NCBI GenBank assembly: GCA_021186555.1
Contig: JAJKFL010000042.1
Span: 19,528,021 to 19,592,020 of the forward strand
Reading direction: 5' to 3'
Origin: Reticulitermes speratus
Lineage: Eukaryota; Arthropoda; Insecta; Blattodea; Rhinotermitidae
Length of the DNA: 64,000 nucleotides
How positions within the stretch are numbered: position 1 is the first letter of the stretch; each line of letters starts with the position of its first letter. The notes under the pieces were generated by a model, which ran no database searches, was not told the origin of the DNA, and was given only the letters and a program-made list of their open reading frames with translations. Shown here piece by piece: positions 18,897 through 29,403 of this stretch. The translations under genes were made by a program, and so were the position numbers.

Positions 18897-18909
18897 ATTC
18901 AGAATCGGT
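18897..18909. repeat. Target-site duplication, right (attcagaatcggt)
   Basis: Exact partner of 13687-13699. It marks the 5' end of the LINE on the minus strand. Confidence 0.8.
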
Positions 18910-18923
18910 GCTGCACTTCCCGT

Positions 18924-18931
18924 CTTATATA
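18924..18931 (-). promoter_or_regulatory. TATA box upstream of the LINE, histone-like promoter
   Basis: The minus strand reads CGTATATAAGACGGG. With the LINE removed, this TATA box would sit upstream of the H2A-like fragment and the perfect histone stem-loop at 13341. It now sits about 27 bases upstream of the LINE's first base and could supply transcription into the LINE. Confidence 0.6.
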
Positions 18932-18965
18932 CGTTTCGTAACAGCCAGTGGGATCTGTGAGCTAC

Positions 18966-19016
18966 CCAATCAGAGCTGGCTAATGTTCAACTTCACAGTT
19001 CTTGATTCCTGATTGG
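18966..19016. promoter_or_regulatory. Opposed CCAATCAG boxes (divergent histone-like promoter)
   Basis: CCAATCAG occurs on the plus strand at 18966-18973 and on the minus strand (ctgattgg) at 19009-19016. Paired CCAAT boxes of this exact form are common in histone promoters, notably those shared by divergent pairs. About 60 bases around the second box recur inside R1 at 12690-12740. Confidence 0.55.
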
Positions 19017-19565
19017 ACAGTATTTTACTGAAGGTAAACGACTCTGGTTTTAACCCATTTGAACCCTTCTTATGAAACAAATCTTTACGAATCCTGCCTT
19101 ATTTCTAAGCAAGGGAATACGAAAATATATAAATCAAATCCGTTGTGTTCTATCAGTGTAATGCTGTAAACAGAACGATTCACACGACAAAAAATAGAGT
19201 CCTTGCCACCTACTTCATTTGGTGGCTGCATAGGCGCGGTGGTATTTTGGGTGATCTGTAGCAGGCAGGAGAAATTTGTGCGAAAATTTAAGGTTTATTA
19301 GTATTACTGAAAGAGAGCTCTGCCTTTGGAATTAATGAGGACCTAAGGAAACCTGTTGTAACGTAAATATACGATGTCAAAGTTTGCCAAGAAGCACATC
19401 GATGTCTCCGATGCTGTAGGTGTGTTTCCTGCGCGGTACGAGCCATTTCGCTTTAGGGAAATGGCGAGCAGGCTGCAGCTAATTGAATATGCACTCTGGC
19501 CAGCATCCCTTTAAAAAGTAGGATGATAAGGAAAGTCAATTCCACCTCCTTGTGATAGTATATGT

Positions 19566-19581
19566 GGCCCTGAAAGGGGCT
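19566..19581 (-). terminator. Histone-type 3' stem-loop (H4 relic, R2)
   Basis: Minus strand AAAAC AGCCCCTTTCAGGGCC ACATA. One end pair of the stem is lost relative to R1 and the loop is the same. Follows the R2 H4 relic directly. Confidence 0.6.
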
Positions 19582-19795
19582 GTTTTATGTGTTTGTTTTG
19601 CCGCATCCATTTCTACCAGGCAGCGAAAGTTTGCATGACAGTGCTCTCGTTCCTCGTCGCCTTCTTCAATTCTCCGTATCGCCCGTTTATGATGCTCCCT
19701 TCCCAGTCTTATCTGAAAGCGGAGAACGTAAAGTGTATCGTTTAGCACATTGCATCCGTGCTGTTCTGGACAGCGGAGCGTTCCCACAAGTCCAT
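19582..19795 (-). pseudogene. Histone H4 pseudogene, R2 copy
   Basis: Same start and same H4-like blocks as the R1 copy: TGCTAAACG, GTTCTCCGC, GATAA, CATCATAAA and GCGATACGGAGA on the minus strand. It also retains GGTAGAAATGGATGCGG just before the 3' end. This parallels the H4 codons V-T-A-M-D-V-V and is partly lost from R1. The retained piece strengthens the H4 identification and shows that R2 is the less reduced copy. It is about 214 bases long, still about 100 short of a complete H4, and frameshifted. Confidence 0.75.
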
Positions 19796-19913
19796 TAATT
19801 GCAGGAGTACAAAACGCAAATAAGATTGACGTCAGGATATTCGTTGGTTAATATATCAACCGAATGGTCACACATCTTCAATGCCAGCGACAATTAAACT
19901 CCTTTAATATTTG

Positions 19914-19931
19914 GGGCCCTGAAAAGGGCCC
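19914..19931 (-). terminator. Histone-type 3' stem-loop, perfect consensus (R2)
   Basis: Minus strand GGGCCCTTTTCAGGGCCC followed by CAAATATTAAAGGAG, identical to the R1 site at 13341. The gene it would terminate, upstream on the minus strand, is replaced by a SINE and is not recognisable. Confidence 0.8.
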
Positions 19932-19978
19932 ATTATTGAGTCTTGTCAGTCAGTCCGTTACAATGTTAAAGGAAGACT

Positions 19979-20352
19979 AGCATCAGCTGCTCTGAAGGCG
20001 TTTATGATCTGAGTACAACTGTGAAGACCGCGCACAACCATCCAAAGCTGCTCTAAGCGGGACAGGAACTGTATATCGCACGAGCACCGTAATTGTCCGC
20101 CCCCCTTTTTCTGGGCGCAACAGCCCAAATCGGACCTAGGCCGCCTCCTTGTTGAGGTTTCTAGATCACACACAATTAGACGCACAACTAGTAGGACTCC
20201 TCTGAACGACTGATGAGCTCGTCGCAGAGGCCGTTACCTACACAACAAAAACAAGAGACGAACATCCATGCCCTCAGCCGGTTTCGAACCTGCGATTCAG
20301 CAATCGTGCGGCCGGAGACCTACGTAGTCCGCACGGCCGTCGTGGTCTGCTA
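19979..20352 (-). mobile_element. tRNA-derived SINE (family A), minus-strand copy
   Basis: On the minus strand a tRNA-like head (GACGGCCGTGCGGACTACG, B box GGTTCGAAACC) leads into GAGGGCATGGATGTTCGTCT, GTTGTGTAGGTAACGGCC and GTGTGATCTAGAAACCTC. These blocks recur in the same order at 49014-49270 on the plus strand. The last 115 bases or so (19979-20095) have no counterpart in the second copy and may be flank or a longer tail. Confidence 0.8.
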
Positions 20353-21897
20353 ATCGTCCATTACGTCGTTATAATTTCTAGTTACAAAAACGGAATCTAG
20401 ATTTTGCTGTTTAGAAATTCTGTCTGTCGCAAATTCAGCTTGTGTGTGGAGCGGATTTTATAAGTGAACGTTCCATCCACTACGCCGTAATAAGTCATTA
20501 TGTTTCACTGCAGGATTTCTTACTCTGGGATACAATGTACTCCGCATATTTATTCAGGAACTTTTATGCCATATCCCAGAAGACAACCTGAGTCTATCAC
20601 TGGTTCTTTAGCGGATGTTCTCTTTATCAAATGTAAAATAATGCATAAATACAGGTTTTTTTCAACACTAGTATGATGTAGACACATATTTTAAACTTCA
20701 TATAATTTTAAATATATTAAAATTCAAAGCATTTATATACATGATAAAAACATTGGATCCCAAGGTAGCGTAGCACTGAATGTTTTTATAAGCTTTTAAT
20801 TTTGATCATTGAACTCACTTGAAGGTGACCGGGCGGGATCGAAGCATGTAGCATGTTGTATTTTAGCAAAAACATAGTTGTGCCGACTAAAAGAGTGCTT
20901 GCATTAGTGGTTACCTAACTGATTAAAGGCAAGGTGCTAACAATATTCGTATAATACAAGCATCTGACAGTTGCATTATATGGGCTTTATACACATACAC
21001 AGTTTAAATTTCTTTTGCGATGAGCGTTTTGAAGAACGTTTTAAGATTAATGTGAAGGTTACAGAAAGTCCCGTGTTTTGGATGGCAACAGTGTCAGTTA
21101 CTGAAAGGGTCGCGTTGGTGGCGTGTCTGGGACGATAGCAAGAGTGGCGAAGCTGTAGCATTTACTACAGTGGCGCTGTCCGAGAATTAGGCTGCACTAA
21201 AATTCATAAAAATTATGCAAGATGCTCAAAATTTCTGGCACCGATTTTGAACCAAAGAACGATCGTAGCGGCAGTTCGGTTTTCACATACGTTGTGATGA
21301 CAGTAATACTGATTTTGGATTTATTGCTAAATTAATTGTGTTTTGTGGTACATTAAGCACAAAATTCAGTAACCCTAAAAGAATAGTTCATTACTTAAAC
21401 CCAACGTCAATATTATCTCCAGGATTTTTCTTATTAAAGTTATTACATTTTCATAAGGATCTGTTTAAAATTTGTTTGGCAGTATACAGAGAAACACAAT
21501 AGTATCTTAAATGTATAAAATAAAATGTGGATATTCATATTATAATTTCAGACAAAGGATCGTTCGAACGCTAAAATCACGAGTTCTAAAACCAGTTGAA
21601 ACTGCTTGTTTTTTCAGATTTGTCGCTGTTGTACTTGAATTTTTCGGTGTAGGTAGAGGCAATGAATTGGGCCGATCCCCTGTCGAATCAAGTCGTGCCA
21701 GATATCTGGGAACGTATAGATCGAAACTAATTCCGAATCAGAACTGGCCACGTGCTTGCTCGTGGAAGAGAAGGAAGGTACATTAGAACTGAATGTCGAG
21801 TGTTCAACAGATCCTGGTCACAGTTCGAAGGAAGCAGCAGTGATGTTTAGTTTGCGTGTTTATGTGTGTGTTGTTTATAGCCCTAGTGACACTCTGC
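20353..21897. other. Unannotated stretch
   Basis: About 1.5 kb of AT-rich sequence without recognisable genes or repeats. A 60-codon minus-strand frame near 20976-21161 is not convincing. Confidence 0.4.
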
Positions 21898-21935
21898 ACG
21901 CGCGCACACGCACGCATACACACACACACACACAA
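21898..21935. repeat. (CA)n-rich microsatellite
   Basis: Impure CA/CG and then pure CA dinucleotides. Several long-looking frames on both strands here are carried by this tract. Confidence 0.9.
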
Positions 21936-23100
21936 ACATTGCTGGAAGTGTTGTGTGTGTGGGCAGAGTTTGTTGTGCTCCTTGAAAATAGGTACGTTAA
22001 AGTTGTCATTAAATTCATGATTAAAAGCGATGAAATTTATAGTTTGAAACCAAAGAATTACATCAGAAAACTTGTTGCATGTGTAAGCACACGCGCGTGT
22101 TTCTTGCAAGAAATATGGAATAGACTTTAAATGACCGAAACCCGGAAGTTCGTGATAATAGGATGATTCGAATCGGGGTACGAAGGTGTTTGGGGAGAAA
22201 GTTATATGCTATTGGTATGCACTAATTTTACGTGTTAAGAAACTGAAGACGAACAATCGAATTCTCCTAGAAATTTGACAAGGAAATCTCATCCACAGTC
22301 AAGGTACTTCACTGAAAAGACGTCCTCCTTCCCTCTAATGAAAGACCTCTGTGACACGAACACGCTCAAATTCGGGCCCACATTTTTCAGTTTTATTTCA
22401 GTTTACCACTAAACTCGCCCTACAAATAGGCACACAATAATGTTTTAACGAACAAGGCCAGAACGATAAATAGCAGCATTGTCTTACAGGCACCATTCTC
22501 CTTCCTACGTCATAACACGTCATTGGTATCGAAAATGCTAACAATATCTTAATGACTGCAGCTGTAACATAGCTGTAAACAGAGAAATCGGATATGTAAA
22601 TGAGACATCCGATAACTTGAAATGAGGCTTCCAGGATGACGACAGGCGAAACAAAAAGGGAAATGGCAACCAAACGCAGTCAGATTCCACAAGGGCGCGT
22701 GATAAGTTCACGCATCTCTCCTTTTCATAACAGCAGTGGGCGATGTTTACTTGTGCGTCAGTAAGTGTTAACACATGCAGTGCGGCATGAATATCATGAA
22801 ACAAATACTTCTTCATCACAAACGAAAGCACGTCTCCATTACAAGGACCAATATGTAAACGATGTTTCGGAAATAATTGCGTTTTCTTCTACGTATCACA
22901 CAAACACGCAAATATACACTCTGGGAAGTTTGGAAAATTTTCATTAAAGCAGGAGATATATAGTAGCGACAGTACTTTATAAATACGTAAATAATAAATG
23001 CGTAGGTATTGTATCAACAAATTATAGCTGCTGTGCCAATACCCCTATGTTCTATCGATGTGCGTACTAGTAATTACTCTGTACGCAATGGAATATTTGA
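21936..23100. other. Unannotated stretch
   Basis: No gene or repeat recognised. Confidence 0.4.
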
Positions 23101-23905
23101 ATCAAAGATTCTGATGAATATTATTTTCTTCTGGGATATGACGCGGTGTGGACTCATGTATAGTTATCAACGTACAGGAGGAGCTTACTGCCTCCATCTT
23201 TAGGGTAATAAAAACTTTGATAGATAAAAAACAATTGAAGAATGAGAAATATTTCAATTATTTGAGTAGCATGATAACAAATGATGCAAGGTGTACACGT
23301 GAAATTAAATCCAAATTTTCATGGCAAAAGCAGCATTCAAACAAGAAGAAAAATCTTTTCACCAGCAAACTGGACTTAAATTTAAGGAAGAAACTAGCAA
23401 AGTGCTACATTTGTAAAATAGCTTTTTATGGTGCTGAAACTTGGACACTTCGGAAAGTAGATCAGAAGTATCTGGAAAGTTTTGGAATGTGGTGCTGGAG
23501 AAGATCAGCTGGACCGATCGTGAGAGAAATGAAGAAGTATTACACAGAGCCAAGGAGGAGAGGAATATCCTACATATAATAAAAACAAGAAAGACTAACT
23601 GTATTGGTAACATCTTGTGTAGAAACTGCCTTCTAAAGCACATGATTGAAGGAAAGTTAGAGGGAAGGACAGAAATGATGGGAAGACAAGGAAGAAGGCG
23701 TAAGCAGCTACTGGATGAACTTAAGGAAAAGAGAGGATACTGGAAATTGAAAGAGGAAGCACTAGATCGCACCCTGTGGAGAGCTCGCTTTGGAAGAGGC
23801 TACGGACCTGTTGTAATACAGACTACAGAATGAATGAATGGAGGCAGTAAGCTCCCCCGAAACATTCATACATGTATAGTAAATTACATGGTGTCATATT
23901 TTACA
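23101..23905. mobile_element. Hammerhead-bearing palindrome split by a LINE
   Basis: The left arm (about 23128-23205: ttctgggatatgacgcggtg, then ggagcttactgcctcc and atctttagg) and the right arm (23838-23905: ggaggcagtaagctcc, ccgaaacatt, atggtgtcatatttt) are reverse complements, including an exact 16-mer. On the right arm stem II and GAAAC of a hammerhead are visible; the first core segment was lost where the LINE inserted. Together they form one Penelope-like palindrome interrupted by LINE family A copy 3. Confidence 0.65.
23206..23837 (+). mobile_element. 5'-truncated LINE (family A), copy 3
   Basis: The plus strand encodes the C-terminal part of the family A protein in two overlapping frames: IDKKQLKNEKYFNY, SSMITNDARCTREIKSK, FYGAETWTLRKVDQKYLESF, then NCLLKHMIEGKLEGRTEM and an ending VVIQTTE-stop. 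The stop is followed by a (GAAT)3 tail, the best view in this window of the family's 3' end. One frameshift near 23500 separates the halves. The RT catalytic motifs are missing because of 5' truncation. It sits between the two arms of a hammerhead palindrome. Confidence 0.88.
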
Positions 23906-25312
23906 TACCTGCAATTTAAGGTATCGCGTAAAAGAATAGTACAACCCGTAATGTAAGTAAATTTGAGAAGTAAGTAAAAGACGAGGTCAGAAGCACGAGA
24001 AATTTGCGTCAAGAAGCAAATACAGCAAAGAGCAGTAAAGACGTAAGGAGGAAAGGATACTGAAACATAGTTACAAGCCGCCTCGTGTCTGTCTACTCTT
24101 TGAGACAGGCAACCTCTCCAGCTGATGTCCCAAGGGTAACCAGGCTGAAGTAAAACTTCCCCACTGGGGCTTTTATAGAAATACAGGGTGATTCGAAACG
24201 TCTTTCTCCACTGCCGGCTGTATAAAAAAATTTGAAGGATTTAAAACTTTAAATTTGCATTAAAAGAACGAGTTAATTCGGTTTCTCACAGTACAGAAAG
24301 AACATAGATTGAAAATGTCAGAGGGTGGGAGACATGCTGACCAAAGTAGGATGAAATGATAGGCGGCTGTAGAAAACTGCATAACGAAGACCTCCGTACA
24401 TTGTACACTTTGCCAGATATTACTGACAGGGATCAGATGAAATATGATAAAATGGGCAGGGAATGTAGAACAAATGGGATAGATATGAAAAATGTGTACA
24501 AATATTTCGTGCAAAAAATTGATCGGAAAAAGCCACTTGGGAAAACCCATGTATAGATGGGGCGATAGTATTAAAACAGACCTTGAAAAATAGGGTGTCA
24601 GATTGTGTATGGACTGAATTCTTCTAGTTACAGTAAGCGTAAAGTAGTGGGCCGTTATGATTGAGATGACTGACCTTGTGGTTCCATAAGTGACCGAGAT
24701 TTTATTAAGAAGCTGAAAGACAATTTGATACTAAAAATAACTCTGCTCTATGGAGTTTGTTAAGTTTGGAGAATTTAAAATGTCATGTTCATGTCCAAAG
24801 TTCGATTACATGCAGAATTTCTTTGAAATCACACCTGAAACTTGTCGCCGTCACTTACAAACTTAGGATGGTTGCGTTTTACTCTGATGTGATTAAATTC
24901 GTGTGCTAACTGCCACTGATATTGCAGTAGGAATATTGAAACGGGTAAGCTATTTGCAGAACTGAGTTCTGAAAACGGATACAGTAATCAATACAAATGA
25001 AACTTTAAAAAACTGTCATGTGTACTGTTGTTTGTGTCGTTAGAAAGTAAATGTTAAAGTAACGAACGTGGGTTTAGATTTAGTTGTTGAACAGGCAGGA
25101 AGTTGAGTCGCAGCAACAGAGAGTGTGCCAGCTGTGCTTTGGCATGCTTCAACACAGCGACGTAATACTGTATAGTTTTGTCATACACTATGCCAAATTT
25201 GTATTTCTTGTGCGTGGAATAGTGAACCAAGTACAATTATAAAGAAATTCGTGGTGCAGGCAATTGTGTAATATATTGTTACCGTATACACCAGTAAAAT
25301 TAAATAATTAAC
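23906..25312. other. Unannotated stretch with a possible transposon end
   Basis: At 24183 tacagggtgattcgaaacg resembles the ends of some insect DNA transposons, but I find no inverted partner. The rest shows nothing recognisable. Confidence 0.35.
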
Positions 25313-25780
25313 CAACAAAACAACGTTTTACTTATGATGTTAATTTATATCCTACACGCTTCGGCTTAACAGCCATCTTCAAGGTTATCATCAATACCAC
25401 ATGAAGGTTATCAAGCCCATTATATATCACGTCGAATATAAAAAGTAACTAAAGGAAACAAAATATAAAACATATTGATATGAATGCATTCAATAAAATA
25501 ATCATTGCCTTCAGTTAATTAAACTGATCAACATATATTTTTTATATTTCAATATTTTGTTACTTTGCCGAAAGAGATGTTTAATTATTTTATTTTATGA
25601 AATCATAACAGTATGTTTCATATTTTATCTCCTTTAGTTACTTTTTATATTTGACTTGATTTGTAATGGACTTTAGATCCTTGCTACGATATTGATATCA
25701 TTGAATATGGCTGTTAAGCCGAAAGTTGTAGGATTTTAAATAAAAATTTCACGAAAACTGTACCTTGTTGGTTGTATTAT
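25313..25780. mobile_element. Large diverged palindrome with hammerhead-like cores
   Basis: The left arm (25313-25475) and right arm (25605-25780) are inverted copies. They share aaccaacaa, cttcggcttaacagccat and atataaaaagtaactaaagg. Each arm carries a degenerate hammerhead: 25351-25384 on the minus strand (TTGAAGA, GGCT/AGCC stem II, GAAGC) and 25701-25733 on the plus strand (TTGAATA, same stem, GAAAG). Divergence between arms is substantial, so the element is old. Confidence 0.6.
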
Positions 25781-26120
25781 TTCATGGTGCAGAACATCTC
25801 TTGCTCAGCTGGTTGAGAAATTCTTTGCTTTTGTGGAACCCGAAGGCTTATCACTGTTTCTATGGAAGTCAGCACTTGGACTCTAAAAGTATAATCTAGT
25901 CTACAACTTCATTTGCTGTTTTTCTGCAAGTTACGTTGTAGCATCATTCGCTAATCTACGCCCAGATGTCTCAAGTGTTCTTTCCGCCGACAGTTAATCT
26001 GTCTCAATATTATTAATTGTTCTTCCATGCGTGCTGCATAACTCGTTAGTTTAAACACCGGAAATAATTATTAATTTCGAATTGCCCTTCTCTTTAACTT
26101 ATTCTTCCTTATTTTAATAT
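25781..26120. other. Unannotated stretch
   Basis: No gene or repeat recognised. Confidence 0.4.
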
Positions 26121-26220
26121 TGTCAGCTTAAGTGCACACAGTATTAGTACAAATATTGTCAGAATAAGTGCACAGTGATAGTCCAGGTATTCTCAGTATA
26201 AGTCACAGTAGTAGTAGAAA
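26121..26220. repeat. Degenerate tandem repeat, about 35-bp unit, three copies
   Basis: Three consecutive versions of ttgtcagnntaagtgcacag followed by an agta/aaata end. Conservation is loose. Confidence 0.55.
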
Positions 26221-27404
26221 TAGGCCCTGTGGGCCGTATGTAGACGAATTTTTGTCTAAGGGTTTTTGTTGTGAGAAATGCAATGCTACAAATTTCATAT
26301 AGCTTCTCTTGCTATTGTAGATAAATAGGCCTATAGATTTTATTACTTTTTTAATATTATTTATAGATCTGTATATATTTTAATGCAATTAGCGCAAGCC
26401 AGCAATACGTTTCATGCGAGATCTGATTTGTACACATTCGGAGAGAAAGCTGTGTTTTACACACCAGAGGATTTGCATGATATTAACTCCCGTTTCTAAA
26501 TTTGTTCGGAGGGAAATATCTCAAGATAATGGCTTCAGGCATTTAAGTTCGTGTTTCAGATGAGCGCTACAAACTGAGTGATTAGCATGCAATAGATTAT
26601 TGCTTGGATACCGGATAATGCATCTATGCACAAAATTTCTTGCGAGAGTAATATGGAAGACACACGCAAGACGTTTCATTGCTTTATTAATGATAATAAT
26701 AAACAGAGAATTCAAGCCATCCACCAAAGCGGCTTATTACTTAAACGCAGTAATTCATATCTTGTTCATAAATTTTCCCATATGAAGTAGCTTATTGTTT
26801 ATTTGATTAGTCTGTGTGCTGCTTGTACAAGACGCCAATGTGAAAGGATTTTAATGATACAGTACGGTGATGGAAACATGCTAACAGTTTGCCATTTCGG
26901 GGAACCTATTTCGTACCTGTACGAGCACGTATAGATCGTAGCTGTTTGAAACTTAAATTGGTCTTTAGCAACGGCTTTGACCACCCATTCCCCATTTGTA
27001 CGGAGGTTAATTTTGAATAGTTCTATACCTCTACTCAAGCTTAACCTTGGTACCTCCAATGGTAGGTTACGTTGCGATCGTTACCATTACCTATATGCTC
27101 GAAAGGTGTCCAATTTATGATAGGGTGATTCTGCTGTAGACATCAAAGCAACAATGTGGCCACCACATGAAACGGATATTTAGCTTTCGGTTTTTGACGA
27201 TAATTAACAACCCATGGTAAATAGGCTTGTGATACTTTGGAAATATTGTGAATATGCCTACAACTTTGTATAAAATTTATTAACAGTTATAATTGAGTAC
27301 AGTATGTAAATTTGAGGTTAGCTAATGAGTAGTCAGCGATGGAGATTCTAAAATAAATTTATAAATAATGTGTTTGTATTTTTAACAATAGAAAATGGTC
27401 TTCA
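26221..27404. other. Unannotated stretch
   Basis: No gene or repeat recognised. Frames here are short. Confidence 0.4.
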
Positions 27405-27485
27405 ACGAATATTTACAAGACACGCAATGTACGCATAACGTAACATTGAGGCGCGTTCATGTAACCATTGTTGTCGTGGAAAAGC
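27405..27485 (-). repeat. Dispersed repeat fragment (partner of 30786-30862)
   Basis: The minus strand reads CAACAATGGTTACATGAACG, CGCCTCAATGTTACGTTATG and ATTGCGTGTCTTGT. About 75 bases match 30786-30862 on the plus strand at roughly 85%. Both copies can be read in one frame as QQWLxERASMLRY. A (GT)n run follows at 27507-27525. Confidence 0.6.
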
Positions 27486-28252
27486 AATACGTATTACGTA
27501 TTCTGAGTGCGTGTGTGTGTGTGTCTGTAGCCTTAGTTGTCCAGCACGTAACACACATGACGCATGTGGAATGTCTGGCTCTACCATATTTTCCCACATT
27601 TTCTCACAAACGGCAATATTTTCAGGAGAAAAAGGTATTGAACAAAAATGCGTGTTTTGATTTTCTATACAACTTTTTTGATGAAATAGTTCTCATTCAA
27701 ACAAGAATTCAGCGAGATGTCATTATAAGGGTACATGGGTCTTCACGTAAAGTACTCATTGTTCTTTTCAGATTTTAATGAAACTTGAATTTTCTCGACA
27801 TTTTTCGAAATATACGGAAATATAAAGGTTTAAGAAAATCCTTCCAGTGGGAGCCGAGTTGTTCGATGCGGACGGACAGACGGACAGACAGACAGACATG
27901 ACGAAGCTAATTGTCGCTTTTCGCAATTTTGCGAACGCGCTTAAGAAAGTCTCTCTCCTTTACCTCCTGACGTAACGGTGTGTTGGAGCAATAAGCGTGT
28001 ACGTTTTGACTTTGAAGAAATTCTCGGTTATTTTTTTCCATCAGTTTTTCTTATTCATGTTTTCTTGTGGGGTAAAAATTAATTACGATTCCTTTAGTTT
28101 TAATGCTCTAAAATTAATGTAATCGCAATACGATATCCTTTAAATGAAAGTGTTTCATGAAGAAGTGACAAAAGCGGAAGGGCCTTCATTTTTGTGCATT
28201 GGATTTTATGTTGCTCACATTTTCTGTTCTATTCGTTGGTAATACGGAAGTC
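27486..28252. other. Unannotated stretch with a (GACA)n tract
   Basis: ggacggacagacggacagacagacagaca at about 27869-27898 is an impure tetranucleotide repeat. Nothing else recognised. Confidence 0.5.
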
Positions 28253-28259
28253 GAGATAG

Positions 28260-28553
28260 TGTAGTCAATATAGTGGCTTGGATATGGGCTGGATGACCGA
28301 AAAATCGCCGTTCGGTTCGTTTTAGGGATGAGAGATATTTCTCTTATCCAAAACTTCCAGCCCGGCTTTGGGGCCTATCCAGTCTCCTATTCAGTCTGTA
28401 TCTCAGGCTCTTTCCGTGGGGATAGACGGCCGAGGGGTGAGGCGACAACTCACCTCCATTTAGCGCCGGGTATAAGAGTGAGTGGACCTACAACTCCACT
28501 CTCCCGTATGTCTTCATGGCTTGAATCCGGATACCCTTACCGTACCTTTATTT
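28260..28553 (+). mobile_element. tRNA-derived SINE (family B)
   Basis: Contains the family blocks in order: 'tagtggcttggatatgggctgg' (tRNA-like head without a clean B box), 'tttggggcctatccagtctcc', 'cgaggggtgaggcgacaactcacc', 'ctacaactccactctcccg' and 'tatgtcttcatggcttg'. A 7-base repeat gagatag at 28253-28259 and 28554-28560 may be the target duplication. Confidence 0.75.
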
Positions 28554-28560
28554 GAGATAG

Positions 28561-29403
28561 CTCAAGTTGAGTTGAATAACTAAATATTGTAACCATGTTA
28601 TTGCGTTAGGTGCGCCGTGTTAATTTCTGGTATTATACTTGTGGCTGCTGATGTTGTGTGGGAATATATCGTTACTTCTTTACGGAACAGCTTGTATGTG
28701 AAGTATGTGTAGCTGTATCTTATTTTTGGTTTAATATAAAACAACTTACTGATGCGAGGAACCCGGTGGGCAGTCTCTCATATTTCTTTATTTATTTTGA
28801 CTATGTTAACACTCCGACAATATAGAATGCCGGAAAGAGAAAAGAAAGGGGGACTTGTAAAGAAAGCAGTAAGTGGCCTAGCGTGAACCAAGAGCTGGCC
28901 AAACTAAGAGAGTAACAGGGCGCGTAAGAGAGTATCTCTGGAATTTCCAATCTGCTTGTTGTAGAGTTAAGCTTGGGTATTTTCTCTATTGGAAAGCCTG
29001 GAGGGTAAGAGCTGCAGTCCAAGGAGATCCATACTAATAATGTTGCAGGCATGCACGACGCCCGTGGCAACACGGAATGGTGGGGGAACTCGGAGTACTG
29101 AAAGCTAAGCATCCGATCTGCAAGGTTCGAAATCCAAACAACGGCACCGTAGATAGGATTGCTCTTGATCTATATATACACGCGAAGTGGAATGGTCTCT
29201 GTCAGGGCAATACCGGAACAGGAAGGTACAGAAATCTCTTGAAGAGTGAACCATGTCCTCCATTAGATTCTTATGAAGGTTGGACATTAAGAACGGGGAT
29301 TAGATGAGCTCACAATTTCAGCAGTAACGTGTCGTTAATAAAGACGTCAGGCTGATTAACTCTAAGGAAACGTGTTAGGTGCAGAAGGAACGGGATACCA
29401 TAG
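28561..29403. other. Unannotated stretch
   Basis: No convincing gene. A 103-codon minus-strand frame near 28801-29112 shows no domain. Confidence 0.4.

Larger units (their letters stand above)
19235..19978. repeat. Direct repeat R2 (decayed histone segment), right copy
   Basis: Near-identical partner of 12582-13413, lacking the extra 80 bases near its start. It differs most around 19600-19621, where it keeps sequence that R1 has lost. Its right boundary meets a minus-strand SINE region. High similarity between two already broken gene copies means the duplication, or gene conversion, came after the genes had decayed. Confidence 0.8.

Noticed and set aside
12582-19978. The direct repeats as the two LTRs of a retrotransposon
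   Set aside because: There is no matching short target duplication outside the repeats, no TG...CA ends and no primer-binding or polypurine site. The sequence between them apart from the LINE is promoter- and histone-like. The LINE has its own target duplication and minus orientation.
21756-22130. 124-codon plus-strand frame as a gene
   Set aside because: Its middle is a CA microsatellite that also gives a long frame on the other strand.
23359-23772. 137-codon minus-strand frame as a gene
   Set aside because: It is the antisense shadow of the LINE family A coding sequence on the plus strand.
24183-24205. Transposon terminal repeat tacagggtgattcgaaacg
   Set aside because: It resembles known insect transposon ends, but no inverted partner or target duplication was found nearby.
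27395-27778. 127-codon plus-strand frame as a gene
   Set aside because: It overlaps a dispersed repeat read on the opposite strand and a GT tract; no domain is visible.
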